Under the pieces are notes generated by a model. That model was not told the DNA's origin. It saw nothing but the letters and a program-made list of their open reading frames with translations, and ran no database searches. Below, piece after piece: positions 17,089 through 26,421 of a stretch of DNA of 64,000 bases. The position numbers were made by a program, and so were the translations under genes. Each line of letters starts with the position of its first letter. Position 1 is the stretch's first letter. This stretch comes from Tenacibaculum tangerinum (GTDB taxonomy: Bacteria; Bacteroidota; Bacteroidia; Flavobacteriales; Flavobacteriaceae): contig NZ_CP122539.1 of NCBI RefSeq assembly GCF_029853675.1, positions 3,181,001 through 3,245,000 on the forward strand, in the 5' to 3' direction.

Positions 17089-18645
17089 TTATAGGCTTGC
17101 AATAGCAGCTTCTGCACATCGCTCACCATCCATGGCAGCCGAAATAATTCCACCAGCGTAGCCTCCCCCTTCACCACAAGGAAACAAACCACTAATTTGA
17201 GGATGCTCTAAATTTTCTTTTCTTGGAATATTTACAGGTGATGAGGTTCTAGACTCTACCCCAACAACATTCGCTTCCGCAGTGTAGTACCCGTGCATTT
17301 TCTTGCCAAAAGCAGCAAACCCCTTACGCAGTCTACTACCAATCAATTTAGGAAGCAAGGAATGTAAAGGCGAAGAATTTAATCCCGGTTGATACGAGCA
17401 ATCATTTAAAGAAGAAGAAAGCCTGCCTTCTACAAAATCAGTTAAACGTTGTGCAGGAGCAACTTGACTTTTGCCTCCAGCATTAAAGGCTAGTTTTTCT
17501 AAGTCTTTTTGGTATTGTAAGCCTTTTAAAACACCATACTTTTCATACTTCGGTAAATCTTTGTCTACATTAATTTCAACCACAATACCAGAGTTGGCAA
17601 ACTTGTTATTACGACGAGAAGGCGACATTCCGTTTACTACCACTTCACCATTGGCGGTTGCAGCAGGTACAATGAACCCACCAGGGCACATACAGAAAGA
17701 GTACACACCTCTATTGCCAACTTGGTGCACCAAACTATAGGCAGCAGCAGGTAACAACTCATCACGTTTACCTGCACAACTGTACTGAATTTGGTCAATA
17801 ATTTCCTGTGGATGTTCCACACGAACACCCATAGCAAACGACTTCGCTTTTAGTAAAATATCTTTTTTATGCAATAGCTCGTAAATATCTCTTGCTGAAT
17901 GCCCAGTAGCCAAAATTACAGCATTTACAGCCATTTCAGTTCCGTTTTGTAACTGTATGGCTTGTAACTTATTATTTTTAACGATAAAATCGGTAACACG
18001 AGTTTCAAAATGAACTTCACCACCGTGTTTTAAAATCGTTTCACGAATATTTTGAATAATCTTCGGAAGTTTGTTTGTTCCTATATGCGGATGCGCATCT
18101 ACCAAAATTTGGTCAGTAGCACCGTGATACACTAAATTTTCAAATATTTTACGAACATCACCACGCTTTAAACTTCGGGTATATAACTTTCCGTCAGAAT
18201 AGGTGCCTGCACCACCCTCTCCAAAGCAGTAGTTAGAATCAGGATTTACCTCATGAAATTGGTTAATAGCCCGCAAATCTCTGCGACGGTCTTGTACATT
18301 TTTACCGCGCTCTAACACAATGGGTTTGTACCCCAGTTCAATACAACGAAGCGCCGCGTACATTCCCGCAGGACCAAACCCCACAATATGAATTTCTTTT
18401 GAATTCGATACTTCCTGATAATCAAAAATATACTCAGGAGTATCTGGTTGTAGCTCGTTGATGTACACCGCTACTTTATAATTAAAAACAACTTCTTTCT
18501 TTCGCGCATCAATCGATTTGCGTAACACCTTTACGCTGGTAATATCAGTAGTAGCTATCCCCAGTTTTTTAGCAGCTTTTAGCTGTAATATATTGTCTTT
18601 ACGTTCTTCTACTAGATTAACACGTAATTGAAGTTCTGTAACCAT
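17089..18645 (-). CDS. FAD-dependent oxidoreductase of the COG2509 family
   Basis: A 518-residue flavoprotein. An N-terminal 90-residue domain precedes the FAD motif HIVGFGPAGMYAALRCIELG (about residues 91-110). Further motifs include GEGGAGTYSDGKLYTR, a glycine-rich loop in which substrates sit close to the flavin, VILATGHSARDIY, and the C-terminal GEGGGYAGGIISAAMDG. The family is widespread and annotated as FAD-dependent dehydrogenase; the physiological substrate is not established. It has its own unit; the start is supported by the family-typical N-terminus. Confidence 0.85.
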   Translation of the reverse strand: MVTELQLRVNLVEERKDNILQLKAAKKLGIATTDITSVKVLRKSIDARKKEVVFNYKVAVYINELQPDTPEYIFDYQEVSNSKEIHIVGFGPAGMYAALRCIELGYKPIVLERGKNVQDRRRDLRAINQFHEVNPDSNYCFGEGGAGTYSDGKLYTRSLKRGDVRKIFENLVYHGATDQILVDAHPHIGTNKLPKIIQNIRETILKHGGEVHFETRVTDFIVKNNKLQAIQLQNGTEMAVNAVILATGHSARDIYELLHKKDILLKAKSFAMGVRVEHPQEIIDQIQYSCAGKRDELLPAAAYSLVHQVGNRGVYSFCMCPGGFIVPAATANGEVVVNGMSPSRRNNKFANSGIVVEINVDKDLPKYEKYGVLKGLQYQKDLEKLAFNAGGKSQVAPAQRLTDFVEGRLSSSLNDCSYQPGLNSSPLHSLLPKLIGSRLRKGFAAFGKKMHGYYTAEANVVGVESRTSSPVNIPRKENLEHPQISGLFPCGEGGGYAGGIISAAMDGERCAEAAIASL

Positions 18646-18722
18646 GCTGCAAAACTAGGTAAAAAAACAATCTACTCATATCAAATATCAATGGCTTTTT
18701 TTGCTCGGAAAGAATATTTTCA

Positions 18723-18771
18723 CTAACAACTAACAACTAACAACTAACAACTAACAACTAACAACTAACAA
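18723..18771. repeat. Heptanucleotide simple repeat (CTAACAA) x7
   Basis: Seven exact, back-to-back copies of CTAACAA occupy 49 bases between the divergently transcribed COG2509 gene (start 18645) and the fatty acid transporter (start 18805). The array ends 33 bases before the transporter ATG, where promoter elements would be expected. Perfect arrays of this kind often change copy number by slippage. Confidence 0.95.
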
Positions 18772-18804
18772 ATTTAATTATTTTAGCAAATCAAACTTTA
18801 GACC

Positions 18805-20184
18805 ATGAAAATTACGCAGGTTATAGAACATGTTTTTAAAAAATATGTACCCTCACCCTTTACCATTGCTATTTTATTAACTCTTGTTACCCTTTTGCTA
18901 GCGTTGTTATTCACAAAACCAGCAGAAAGTTCAGTAGTAAACTACACTGTAGAAGTCCTACAATTTTGGGAAAACGGAATTTGGTCTGACGGATTGCTTG
19001 TTTTTGCCTATCAAATGATGTTAATTTTGGTGTTAGGACATGTGCTGGTGTTGAGTAAACCCGTAAGCAACTTAATTTTAAAAGTAACAAAATTCTGTAC
19101 CAACACCGCAAACAGTGCTGCCATTGTAAGTAGCACTACCATGATGGTAGCTTTTTTTAATTGGGGGTTAGGACTCATCTTTGGTGCTTTATTGGCACGT
19201 AAAGTAGCAGAACATGCACAGCAACAGAATATCAAACTAAATTATCCGATTATTGGAGCAGCAGGTTATATGGGGTTGATGGTTTGGCACGGTGGAATTT
19301 CAGGGTCGGCACCGATAAAAATTAACGAGAGCGGACATATAAAAAGCATTATGGAATCAATTTCTTCGGATGAGGTGTTAGCTCAAATACCCGACGTGAT
19401 TGATTATTCACAAACTATTTTTAGCTGGTGGAATTTGCTCATTTTTTTCGTGGTGGTTGCTGCCGTATCGGCAACGTTTTATTTCTTAGGAAAAAAAGCA
19501 AATCCTACTACCATTCATTTACCAGAATATCAAATGCATACCGATACGGCAGCAAGCACACAAGCAGAAAAACTAGATAGTTCTAAATGGTTGGCGTTTG
19601 CTTTCGGGGTTTTAATTTTACTAGCTTTTGGCTATCGTTATTGGGTCGATATTCAGCAGTTAAAAATCACACCTAACTTAATTAATTTTTTGATGTTAGG
19701 ATTGGGTATCATCCTTCACGGAAGTTTTAAAAAATTCACCAATGCAGTAGGAGAATCGATTAGCGATGTATCGGGAATTCTCATTCAGTTTCCGTTATAC
19801 TTCGGTATCATGGGCGTGATGAAAAGTACAGGAATGGTCACGTTAATTTCTGATTTTTTTGTGTCGATAGCAACGACTACAACATTGCCAATTTATACCT
19901 TTTTTAGTGCTGGCTTGGTCAATATTTTTGTGCCAAGCGGAGGAGGGCAGTGGGTCGTACAAGGACCTATAGTTGTAGAAAGTGCGTTACAATTAGGAGT
20001 TCCATTACCCAAAGCTATTATGGCATTGGCTTATGGAGACCAAATAACCAATATGTTACAACCATTTTGGGCATTACCGCTACTCGGAATAACAAAACTA
20101 AAAGCAAAAGAAATTTTACCCTACACATTAATTGCCATGGTGGTAGGAAGCACTATATATTTGTTGGGATTGTTAATTTTATAA
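18805..20184 (+). CDS. Short-chain fatty acid transporter (AtoE family)
   Basis: A 459-residue, roughly 10-12-segment membrane protein. Family-typical parts include FNWGLGLIFGALLARKVAEH, GYMGLMVWHGGISGSAPI, NIFVPSGGGQWVVQGPIV and YGDQITNMLQPFWALPLLGI. AtoE-type carriers import short-chain fatty acids such as acetoacetate or butyrate. No beta-oxidation genes are adjacent, so the substrate is inferred from the family only. The (CTAACAA)7 repeat lies in its upstream region. Confidence 0.9.
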   Translation: MKITQVIEHVFKKYVPSPFTIAILLTLVTLLLALLFTKPAESSVVNYTVEVLQFWENGIWSDGLLVFAYQMMLILVLGHVLVLSKPVSNLILKVTKFCTNTANSAAIVSSTTMMVAFFNWGLGLIFGALLARKVAEHAQQQNIKLNYPIIGAAGYMGLMVWHGGISGSAPIKINESGHIKSIMESISSDEVLAQIPDVIDYSQTIFSWWNLLIFFVVVAAVSATFYFLGKKANPTTIHLPEYQMHTDTAASTQAEKLDSSKWLAFAFGVLILLAFGYRYWVDIQQLKITPNLINFLMLGLGIILHGSFKKFTNAVGESISDVSGILIQFPLYFGIMGVMKSTGMVTLISDFFVSIATTTTLPIYTFFSAGLVNIFVPSGGGQWVVQGPIVVESALQLGVPLPKAIMALAYGDQITNMLQPFWALPLLGITKLKAKEILPYTLIAMVVGSTIYLLGLLIL

Positions 20185-20186
20185 TA

Positions 20187-20255
20187 TCATTACGAACGAA
20201 GAGATGAGTGAAGTAATCTTTTAAACAAGAGACTGCTTCGTACCTCGCAGTGACG
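20187..20255. repeat. Interspersed palindromic repeat (type I), before aat
   Basis: Begins TCATTACGAACGAAGAGAT and ends TACCTCGCAGTGACGA, with inner arms GAAGTAATCTT and AGACTGCTTCG. This is an inverted-repeat element of the same family as 9607-9676. Part of it could be translated from a GTG at 20250, but the ATG at 20277 is the better aat start. Confidence 0.75.
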
Positions 20256-20276
20256 ACTTTTATTAAAACAGAGGAT

Positions 20277-20900
20277 ATGATTTGGCTTTCAGAAAAAATT
20301 GAATTTCCACCGTATGAGTTGGCTACCGATGATGGTTTGTTGGCCTTGGGTGGTGATTTGTCGGTTGAACGATTGGTGTATGCTTATCAACATGGAATTT
20401 TCCCTTGGTTTAACGAAGGTGAGCCAATTGTTTGGTACGCTCCATGGGAACGTATGGTCTTATTTCCTGAGGAAGTAAAAATATCAAAATCGATGAAACA
20501 AGTGCTTCGAAAGGGTGGTTTTACGATAACAGAAAACAAGGCTTTTGACGAGGTAATTTTTAATTGCCGACATATCAATCGTTTTGACCAACTCGGAACA
20601 TGGATTACCGATGAAATGGAAGATGCCTACATTCATTTACACGACAAAGGCTATGCAACATCTGTTGAGGTATGGATCGACGACACACTAGTAGCTGGTT
20701 TGTACGGAGTAGATTTAGGTAACGGTGTGTTTTGTGGGGAGAGTATGTTTAGTAAAGTAAGCAATATGAGTAAAGTAGCATTTATTCACTTAGCGCAAAA
20801 CGGAGGGTATAAACTTATCGATTGTCAAGTATATAACGATCATTTAGCAAGTTTAGGCGCAAGAGAAATTCCTAGAGAGAAATTTTTAGAATGGTTGTAA
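20277..20900 (+). CDS. aat: Leucyl/phenylalanyl-tRNA-protein transferase
   Basis: Aat adds Leu or Phe to proteins with N-terminal Arg or Lys, marking them for ClpS/ClpAP degradation. From the ATG at 20277, preceded by GAGG, the product is 207 residues. It has the family signatures FPPYELATDDGLLALGGDL, HGIFPWFNEGEPIVWYAP and VFCGESMFSKVSNMSKVAF. The longer GTG-initiated reading begins inside the palindromic repeat and is unlikely. It has no close operon partner. Confidence 0.95.
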   Translation: MIWLSEKIEFPPYELATDDGLLALGGDLSVERLVYAYQHGIFPWFNEGEPIVWYAPWERMVLFPEEVKISKSMKQVLRKGGFTITENKAFDEVIFNCRHINRFDQLGTWITDEMEDAYIHLHDKGYATSVEVWIDDTLVAGLYGVDLGNGVFCGESMFSKVSNMSKVAFIHLAQNGGYKLIDCQVYNDHLASLGAREIPREKFLEWL

Positions 20901-21053
20901 TGCAGCTTTAGAGAATGATTGTGAATAAAAAACAAGCACTATCATGTACGTTTATTCATTGTAATTACCTAGATTTAATGGTTAGCATATAAGATTTAAA
21001 GTATGTAAACTAACTTAAAAGTGTTGCTGTATACAATTAAAATCATGACAACA

Positions 21054-21084
21054 TTGTACTGAAAAATCATACTTCGTATATTGG
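21054..21084 (+). promoter_or_regulatory. Possible promoter of the GH3 gene
   Basis: TTG at 21054-21056, a 20-nt spacer and TATATTGG at 21077-21084 (one mismatch to TAnnTTTG), ending 19 bases before the ATG at 21104. Confidence 0.4.
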
Positions 21085-21103
21085 CATTTTATAAAACAAT
21101 ACA

Positions 21104-23392
21104 ATGTCAAGATTTAACTACCCCATTTTCTCATTTCTAGTACTATTTTCTGTACTTTTTTTCAACTGTAAAAAAAACACGGTTTCAACAAAAGACACAA
21201 CCTTTGCTAAGGCAGATTCTATTTTGTCTTTAATGACTTTAGACGAAAAAATCGGACAATTAAATCAGTTGTCTGGCTACGAAGAGCTTACCGGGAACAT
21301 CGCTAATGAAGACGGACAATTAAGTCGGACGGAAATGATTAAAAAAGGAATGATTGGTTCATTTCTAAACGTAATAGGTGCTGAAAAAACGTACCAAGTT
21401 CAGAAACTAGCTGTAGAAGAAAGTCGTTTGGGTATTCCGCTTATTTTTGGATATGATGTGGTTCATGGCTTTCAAACCATGTTTCCTGTTCCTTTAGCTA
21501 TGGCAGCTTCTTGGGATGCTGAAGTAGTTAAAAGCGCTTCTAGCGTCGCAGCAACAGAAACCGCTGCTGCTGGGGTGCATTGGACATTTGCACCTATGGT
21601 TGATGTCTCTAGAGATGCTCGATGGGGTAGGGCAATGGAAGGCTTTGGTGAAGATACCTATTTAACCTCTAAAATGGCGTATGCAGCAGTAAAAGGATTT
21701 CAAGGAGACGATTTAAGTAGTCGAACTACTATTGCCTCGTGTGCAAAGCATTTTGCGGCTTATGGCTTTATTGAATCCGGGAGAGAATACAACAGTGTTA
21801 GTATTGATGATGCAACGCTGCACGATGTCGTTTTCCCACCATTTAAAGCTTGTGTAGATGCTGGAATAGCTACTTTTATGAATGCTTTTAATACCGTAAA
21901 CGGGGTTCCTGCTACAGGAAGTGCTTTTTTACAAAGAGATATTTTAAAAGGCGAGTGGAACTTCGATGGGTTTGTCTTGTCTGATTGGGCATCTATAGGA
22001 GAAATAGTGACGCATGGTGCTGCTAAAGACAAAAAAGAGGCTGCTAAAATAGCTATCAAAGCGGGTTGCGATATGGATATGCAATCCATTTCTTATAGCA
22101 ATCATCTAAAAGAATTGGTTAATGAGGGCTTAGTAGAAGAGGCACTTATAGACGATGCCGTGAGAAGAATTTTGAATGTTAAATTACAATTAGGCTTATT
22201 TGACGACCCTTATAAATATTGCAACGTAGATTTTGAAAAACAAGTCATAGGTTCTCAAGATCATAAAAATGTAGCTCGTGATGCAGCGCGAAAATCAATA
22301 GTATTGTTGAAAAATACTGACAATATTCTTCCGCTTTCAAAAACAAGTAAAATAGCGGTCATTGGTCCTTTTGGAAATGATACGGATTCTCCTTTGGGAA
22401 GCTGGAGAGCTCAGGCAAAAACCAATAGTGCGGTATCTATCTATGAAGGAATTAAAAACAAAAGTATAAATCCGGAAGACGTAAGTTTTGCAAAGGGCTG
22501 TGACCTCACGGTTGATGGAACACATTTTATATATCATTTAAAATTTAACACTAAGGATAAATCAGGTTTTGGTAAAGCTGTTAAAACAGCCTCAAAAGCT
22601 GATGTGGTGTTACTTGCTATTGGTGAAAATGCCTTTGAAAGTGGTGAAGGAAGAAGCAAAACCGATATCAAATTAAAAGGATTGCAGGAAGAATTGTTAG
22701 ACGAAATACTGAAGGTAAATAAGAATGTAGTGGTATTGCTTTCTAATGGTAGAGCAATGGATATTTCTGAACTTTCTAAAAAAGTTCCTGGGCTGTTGGT
22801 AACTTGGCAGTTGGGGTCTGAGTCTGGTAATGCGATTGCAGATGTTGTTTTCGGAGATTACAATCCATCTGCAAAATTACCAATTTCTTTTCCTCGCAAT
22901 ATTGGTCAAGTTCCTGTGTATTATAATACATTGAGTACAGGAAGGCCTGTACAAGAAGGAGGGAATGTTTTTTATTCTCACTATACCGATTCCGAAAAAA
23001 CACCATTGTACCCTTTTGGCTACGGACTTAGTTATACTTCTTTTGAGTATTCAGACCTAAAGGTAAGCACTCAAGGAAAAGGAGCCGATGTAAAAATTAC
23101 TGTAAGTTGTACTGTGAGTAATACAGGAAATTTAGATGGAGAAGAGGTGGTGCAATTGTATATTAACGATCCTGTTGCCAGTCGCTCAAGACCCGTAAAG
23201 GAATTAAAAGGATTTAAAAAAGTGTTGATTGCTAAAGGAGCTTCCGAAACGATTCAGTTTGAACTTAGTGCCCAAGATCTTGCGTTTTGGACTTTGAACA
23301 ACAAAAAAGAAATGGAGCCAGGTTTATTTCATGTGTATGTAGGACCGAACTCGCAAACAGGGTTAACAGATACGTTTGAAGTAAGTAAATAG
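21104..23392 (+). CDS. Family 3 glycoside hydrolase, beta-glucosidase (BglX-like)
   Basis: A 762-residue secreted lipoprotein (signal ending LFFNC). The GH3 N-terminal TIM-like domain carries the KHFAAYG substrate loop and the nucleophile Asp294 in GFVLSDWASIGE. The alpha/beta domain contains SIVLLKNTDNILPLSK, and a fibronectin-III-like domain closes the protein (VSNTGNLDGEEVVQLYI, GFKKVLIAKG). This is the BglX layout, acting on terminal beta-linked glucose at the cell envelope. No polysaccharide-utilisation genes (SusC/D) are adjacent, so it stands alone. Confidence 0.93.
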   Translation: MSRFNYPIFSFLVLFSVLFFNCKKNTVSTKDTTFAKADSILSLMTLDEKIGQLNQLSGYEELTGNIANEDGQLSRTEMIKKGMIGSFLNVIGAEKTYQVQKLAVEESRLGIPLIFGYDVVHGFQTMFPVPLAMAASWDAEVVKSASSVAATETAAAGVHWTFAPMVDVSRDARWGRAMEGFGEDTYLTSKMAYAAVKGFQGDDLSSRTTIASCAKHFAAYGFIESGREYNSVSIDDATLHDVVFPPFKACVDAGIATFMNAFNTVNGVPATGSAFLQRDILKGEWNFDGFVLSDWASIGEIVTHGAAKDKKEAAKIAIKAGCDMDMQSISYSNHLKELVNEGLVEEALIDDAVRRILNVKLQLGLFDDPYKYCNVDFEKQVIGSQDHKNVARDAARKSIVLLKNTDNILPLSKTSKIAVIGPFGNDTDSPLGSWRAQAKTNSAVSIYEGIKNKSINPEDVSFAKGCDLTVDGTHFIYHLKFNTKDKSGFGKAVKTASKADVVLLAIGENAFESGEGRSKTDIKLKGLQEELLDEILKVNKNVVVLLSNGRAMDISELSKKVPGLLVTWQLGSESGNAIADVVFGDYNPSAKLPISFPRNIGQVPVYYNTLSTGRPVQEGGNVFYSHYTDSEKTPLYPFGYGLSYTSFEYSDLKVSTQGKGADVKITVSCTVSNTGNLDGEEVVQLYINDPVASRSRPVKELKGFKKVLIAKGASETIQFELSAQDLAFWTLNNKKEMEPGLFHVYVGPNSQTGLTDTFEVSK

Positions 23393-23414
23393 ATTTTGAT
23401 GTGAGGAATGTTTA

Positions 23415-23831
23415 TCATTCTTCATTCAATAATTTTTGAAACCTCCAATCTGCAACTTTTCTAATTCTCATCATGCTGTTAGCAATTTCAGAATTGTATG
23501 AGCATCTAGACTCGTGAAAACCAATCCAGTTTGGAAAATGTTTTTTAGCCATTTCAAAAATTTGTTTGTCAAAACTATAAGAACGCATCACTCCTACATC
23601 GTTTTTAGACCCCACAACTAATGTCATTCTATGATGAATTACATATTTAAAAGCATTAACCAGATTATGATTTCTAAGTTCCCATAAGCCTTCATCTTCC
23701 CAAATAAAAGCTCCTGAAAAACCTTCGTATTCCATTTTAGGATTTGTGTTTTTTGAATTTGTAGGTAGTACCTCTTTATTCCTTATAAAAGTTATCCAAA
23801 TCCATGTTTTTAGAACAAAATTTTTTATCAT
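23415..23831 (-). CDS. Hypothetical protein
   Basis: A 138-residue protein rich in aromatic and basic residues, starting MIKNFVLKTWIWITFIRNKE. It contains the stretch FSGAFIWEDEGLWELRN and a cysteine-bearing GFHESRCSYNSE. I do not recognise a family. The codon use looks like that of its neighbours, and the ORF is convergent with the GH3 gene (22-base gap). It could be a real species-level orphan. Confidence 0.5.
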   Translation of the reverse strand: MIKNFVLKTWIWITFIRNKEVLPTNSKNTNPKMEYEGFSGAFIWEDEGLWELRNHNLVNAFKYVIHHRMTLVVGSKNDVGVMRSYSFDKQIFEMAKKHFPNWIGFHESRCSYNSEIANSMMRIRKVADWRFQKLLNEE

Positions 23832-23874
23832 TAAATGGTTTTATAAGATTAATGAATAATTTTTTTTGTATACC

Positions 23875-23943
23875 GTCAGTTCGAGTGATTTTTAAGAATA
23901 GTAATGAATTAAAAATTGTACTGCGGTAGAGCTATCGAGAACT
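23875..23943. repeat. Interspersed repeat (type II)
   Basis: Begins GTCAGTTCGAGTGATTTTT and ends ATCGAGAACT. The same start and end motifs appear in the trpB-trpA gap (59888-59993). It is a second repeat family distinct from the GTCATTGCGA type. It lies in the 351-base gap between the hypothetical gene and ygiQ. Confidence 0.6.
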
Positions 23944-23952
23944 ATGCTATGA

Positions 23953-24129
23953 CTTCTCTGGACAAGATTATTTTCATTTTATTCAACTAAATTTACTCGA
24001 AGAGACAATAGACCTAAATGCGAAATAATAAACCATAAATCGTATGAGTTCCAAAGAAATATAGGATTCAGTGTAGAAACACCATGGTTAATTCGCTTAA
24101 AAAAAGGAACAGCATTGCATAGAAATTAA
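23953..24129 (+). other. Open 58-codon stretch without a start codon
   Basis: The frame is open from a stop at 23950 to the TAA at 24127-24129 but has no ATG near its beginning. The translation ends FSVETPWLIRLKKGTALHRN, which looks protein-like. It may be the tail of a decayed gene. Nothing else in the gap 23832-24182 appears coding. Confidence 0.25.
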
Positions 24130-24151
24130 AAATACTGAAATGAACTGTAGT

Positions 24152-24179
24152 AAAATCCGCCTAGCAGCGGATTTTTTTA
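24152..24179. terminator. Terminator of the YgiQ gene
   Basis: AATCCGC (24154-24160) and GCGGATT (24167-24173) with the loop CTAGCA, flanked by A-runs and T-runs on both sides. It works in either orientation and sits 4 bases after the minus-strand stop. Confidence 0.8.
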
Positions 24180-24182
24180 TTC

Positions 24183-26138
24183 TTATCGTCTCTTCTTTTT
24201 AAAACCTTTATTTTTTCTTCTCGAAGGTTTTGTATTCTTATTATATGTTACCGTATCATCGAACGTATTCTTAGCTTTACCTGCTTTGTTCTTGCGCCAC
24301 GAAGTATCTTCAGGCAACAATTTTTTCAATAAATCGGTACGTCCAACTTTGCTTAACGTGTCTTTTATCCATTGCTTGTTTTCCTTTTTATACCAAAAGA
24401 AAAATCGATGCTGGTCTTCCTTCTCCTTCTTCGTTTTCGGAGTTTTTACTTCTTTTAACGTATACGGATGGTATCCGCTATAATAAATCACTGTAGCCAC
24501 CGTCATGGGTGTTGGTGTAAACCCTTGCACCTGTTCTAACTGAAAGCCCATATCTTTCGTTTCTGCCGCCAAATTTGCCATGTCTTCTGCCTCACAAGCT
24601 GGGTGACTTGATATAAAATACGGAATTAACTGTAATTTTAGCTTCTTTTTGATATTAATACGGTCAAAGCGTTCTTTAAATAAATGAAAATACTTAAACG
24701 ACGGTTTACGCATCAATTTCAATACAGGATCAGAAGTATGTTCAGGGGCTACTTTCAATCGACCAGAAACATGCTTTGTCATCACCTCTTCTGTATACGC
24801 ATCTAACTCTTTCGGGTCGGCATTTTTATTAAATTCGGGTACCAACATATCGTGTCGAATACCACTACCAATAAACGATTTTTTAACCTTCGGATGCGCA
24901 TCAACTGCCTGATATAATTCGGTTAACGGTTTATGTGACGTATCTAAATTACTACAAATTACAGGCGAAATACACGAAGGCGCTACACACTTATCGCAAA
25001 TTGCCTGCACCTTTCCTTTCATTTTATACATATTGGCAGAAGGTCCGCCAATATCTGATAAATACCCTTTAAAATCATCCATCTGCGCCACCTGATCTAC
25101 TTCTTTTAAAATAGATTCTTGACTTCTGCTGGCAATAAACTTTCCTTGATGTGCAGAGATGGTACAAAAACTACATCCTCCAAAACATCCGCGGTGGATA
25201 TTGATAGAGAATTTAATCATTTCAAACGCAGGAATAGGGCCACGCTTGTTATATTTTGGATGCGGTAATCGTGTATAAGGCAAATCGAATGAGGCATCAA
25301 TTTCTTCTTCTGTCATGGTTGGAAAAGGCGGATTGATCATCAGCTTTTTATCTCCCACTTTTTGAAAAATACGACGTGCTTGTAATTTATTTGATTCTTG
25401 TTCTATAATTTTAAAGTTAGCAGCATACGCCTTCTTGTCTTTCAAACAGGTCTCGTGCGAACTAATTTCTACATCGTCCCAATTCTTGTTTTTCGGAACT
25501 TTTTCACCTTCCTCTAATAAAACAGCGGTCTGCTTAATTGTTTTTAGACTCGAAAACGGCACCCCTTTTTGCAACAATTCTACAATTTCACGTAAAGGTT
25601 GCTCACCCATTCCATACACCAACATATCTGCTTTAGAGGTCTCTAAAATGGTAGGTAATAGTTTGTCTGACCAATAATCGTAATGCGTTACACGACGCAA
25701 CGAAGCTTCAATTCCGCCGATAAGCACCGGAACATCAGGAAACTTTTCTTTTAAAATTTTCGAGTATACTGAAGTAGCGTAATCGGGTCTAAACCCTTTA
25801 TCTCCATTGGGTGTGTAGGCATCTTTATCACGACGACGTTTGCTAGCCGTGTAATTACTCACCATGGGGTCCATACAACCACCTGTAACCGCAAAAAATA
25901 ATTTGGGAGTACCTAGCTTTTCAAAATCTTGCAAGTTATCATGCACGCTAGGTTGCGGCACAATAGCCACACGCAAGCCGTAACTTTCTAAAATACGTCC
26001 TATCACAGCAGGACCAAATGACGGATGATCTACATAAGCATCTCCACTGAATAAGATAACATCTAATGCATCCCATCCTCGTAACTTTACCTCCTTATTT
26101 GTAGTCGGTAACCAATCTGAAAGTCGTCTAATTCTCAT
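24183..26138 (-). CDS. YgiQ-family radical SAM protein
   Basis: A 651-residue protein with the UPF0313/YgiQ layout. The N-terminal B12-binding-like region (RGWDALDVILFSGDAYVDHPS, given in parts) is followed by the radical SAM [4Fe-4S] motif CFGGCSFC (Cys318, Cys322, Cys325; IHRGCFGGCSFCTISAHQG). A further cysteine group follows, ICDKCVAPSCISPVICSN, and the tail is very basic and Lys/Arg-rich (RRKNKGFKKKRR). Substrate unknown. The typical length is 600-750 residues. The start is supported by MRIRRLSDWLPTT. Confidence 0.9.
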   Translation of the reverse strand: MRIRRLSDWLPTTNKEVKLRGWDALDVILFSGDAYVDHPSFGPAVIGRILESYGLRVAIVPQPSVHDNLQDFEKLGTPKLFFAVTGGCMDPMVSNYTASKRRRDKDAYTPNGDKGFRPDYATSVYSKILKEKFPDVPVLIGGIEASLRRVTHYDYWSDKLLPTILETSKADMLVYGMGEQPLREIVELLQKGVPFSSLKTIKQTAVLLEEGEKVPKNKNWDDVEISSHETCLKDKKAYAANFKIIEQESNKLQARRIFQKVGDKKLMINPPFPTMTEEEIDASFDLPYTRLPHPKYNKRGPIPAFEMIKFSINIHRGCFGGCSFCTISAHQGKFIASRSQESILKEVDQVAQMDDFKGYLSDIGGPSANMYKMKGKVQAICDKCVAPSCISPVICSNLDTSHKPLTELYQAVDAHPKVKKSFIGSGIRHDMLVPEFNKNADPKELDAYTEEVMTKHVSGRLKVAPEHTSDPVLKLMRKPSFKYFHLFKERFDRINIKKKLKLQLIPYFISSHPACEAEDMANLAAETKDMGFQLEQVQGFTPTPMTVATVIYYSGYHPYTLKEVKTPKTKKEKEDQHRFFFWYKKENKQWIKDTLSKVGRTDLLKKLLPEDTSWRKNKAGKAKNTFDDTVTYNKNTKPSRRKNKGFKKKRR

Positions 26139-26421
26139 GCCGCTGCAAAGGTACGGGGTTTTATTTACATTACAATGCAGTAAAAAGCTGAAAACTACAT
26201 GATAAATGCATCTAACAGAAAAAGAAAAATGTGGTAAATAAAGGGTTTAAAAAAGTACGAAAAAAAATAAACAATAAAAAAACTACTAAGTTATTACCGG
26301 ATATGAATTATAAACTGCTTCGCTTCTTGTTTTATATTAACTTCTCTTTAACAAATAATTAAGAGACTACCGAACGAAGTTTTGGTAAATTCCGCCCTTA
26401 TTTATTCAATTAATTTTTACA

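Noticed and set aside
18723..18771. Possible CRISPR array
   Set aside because: The unit is 7 bases with no spacers; it is a simple repeat.
20250..20276. Upstream GTG start of aat
   Set aside because: The extra nine codons come from the palindromic repeat; the ATG at 20277 has a better RBS and fits the family length.
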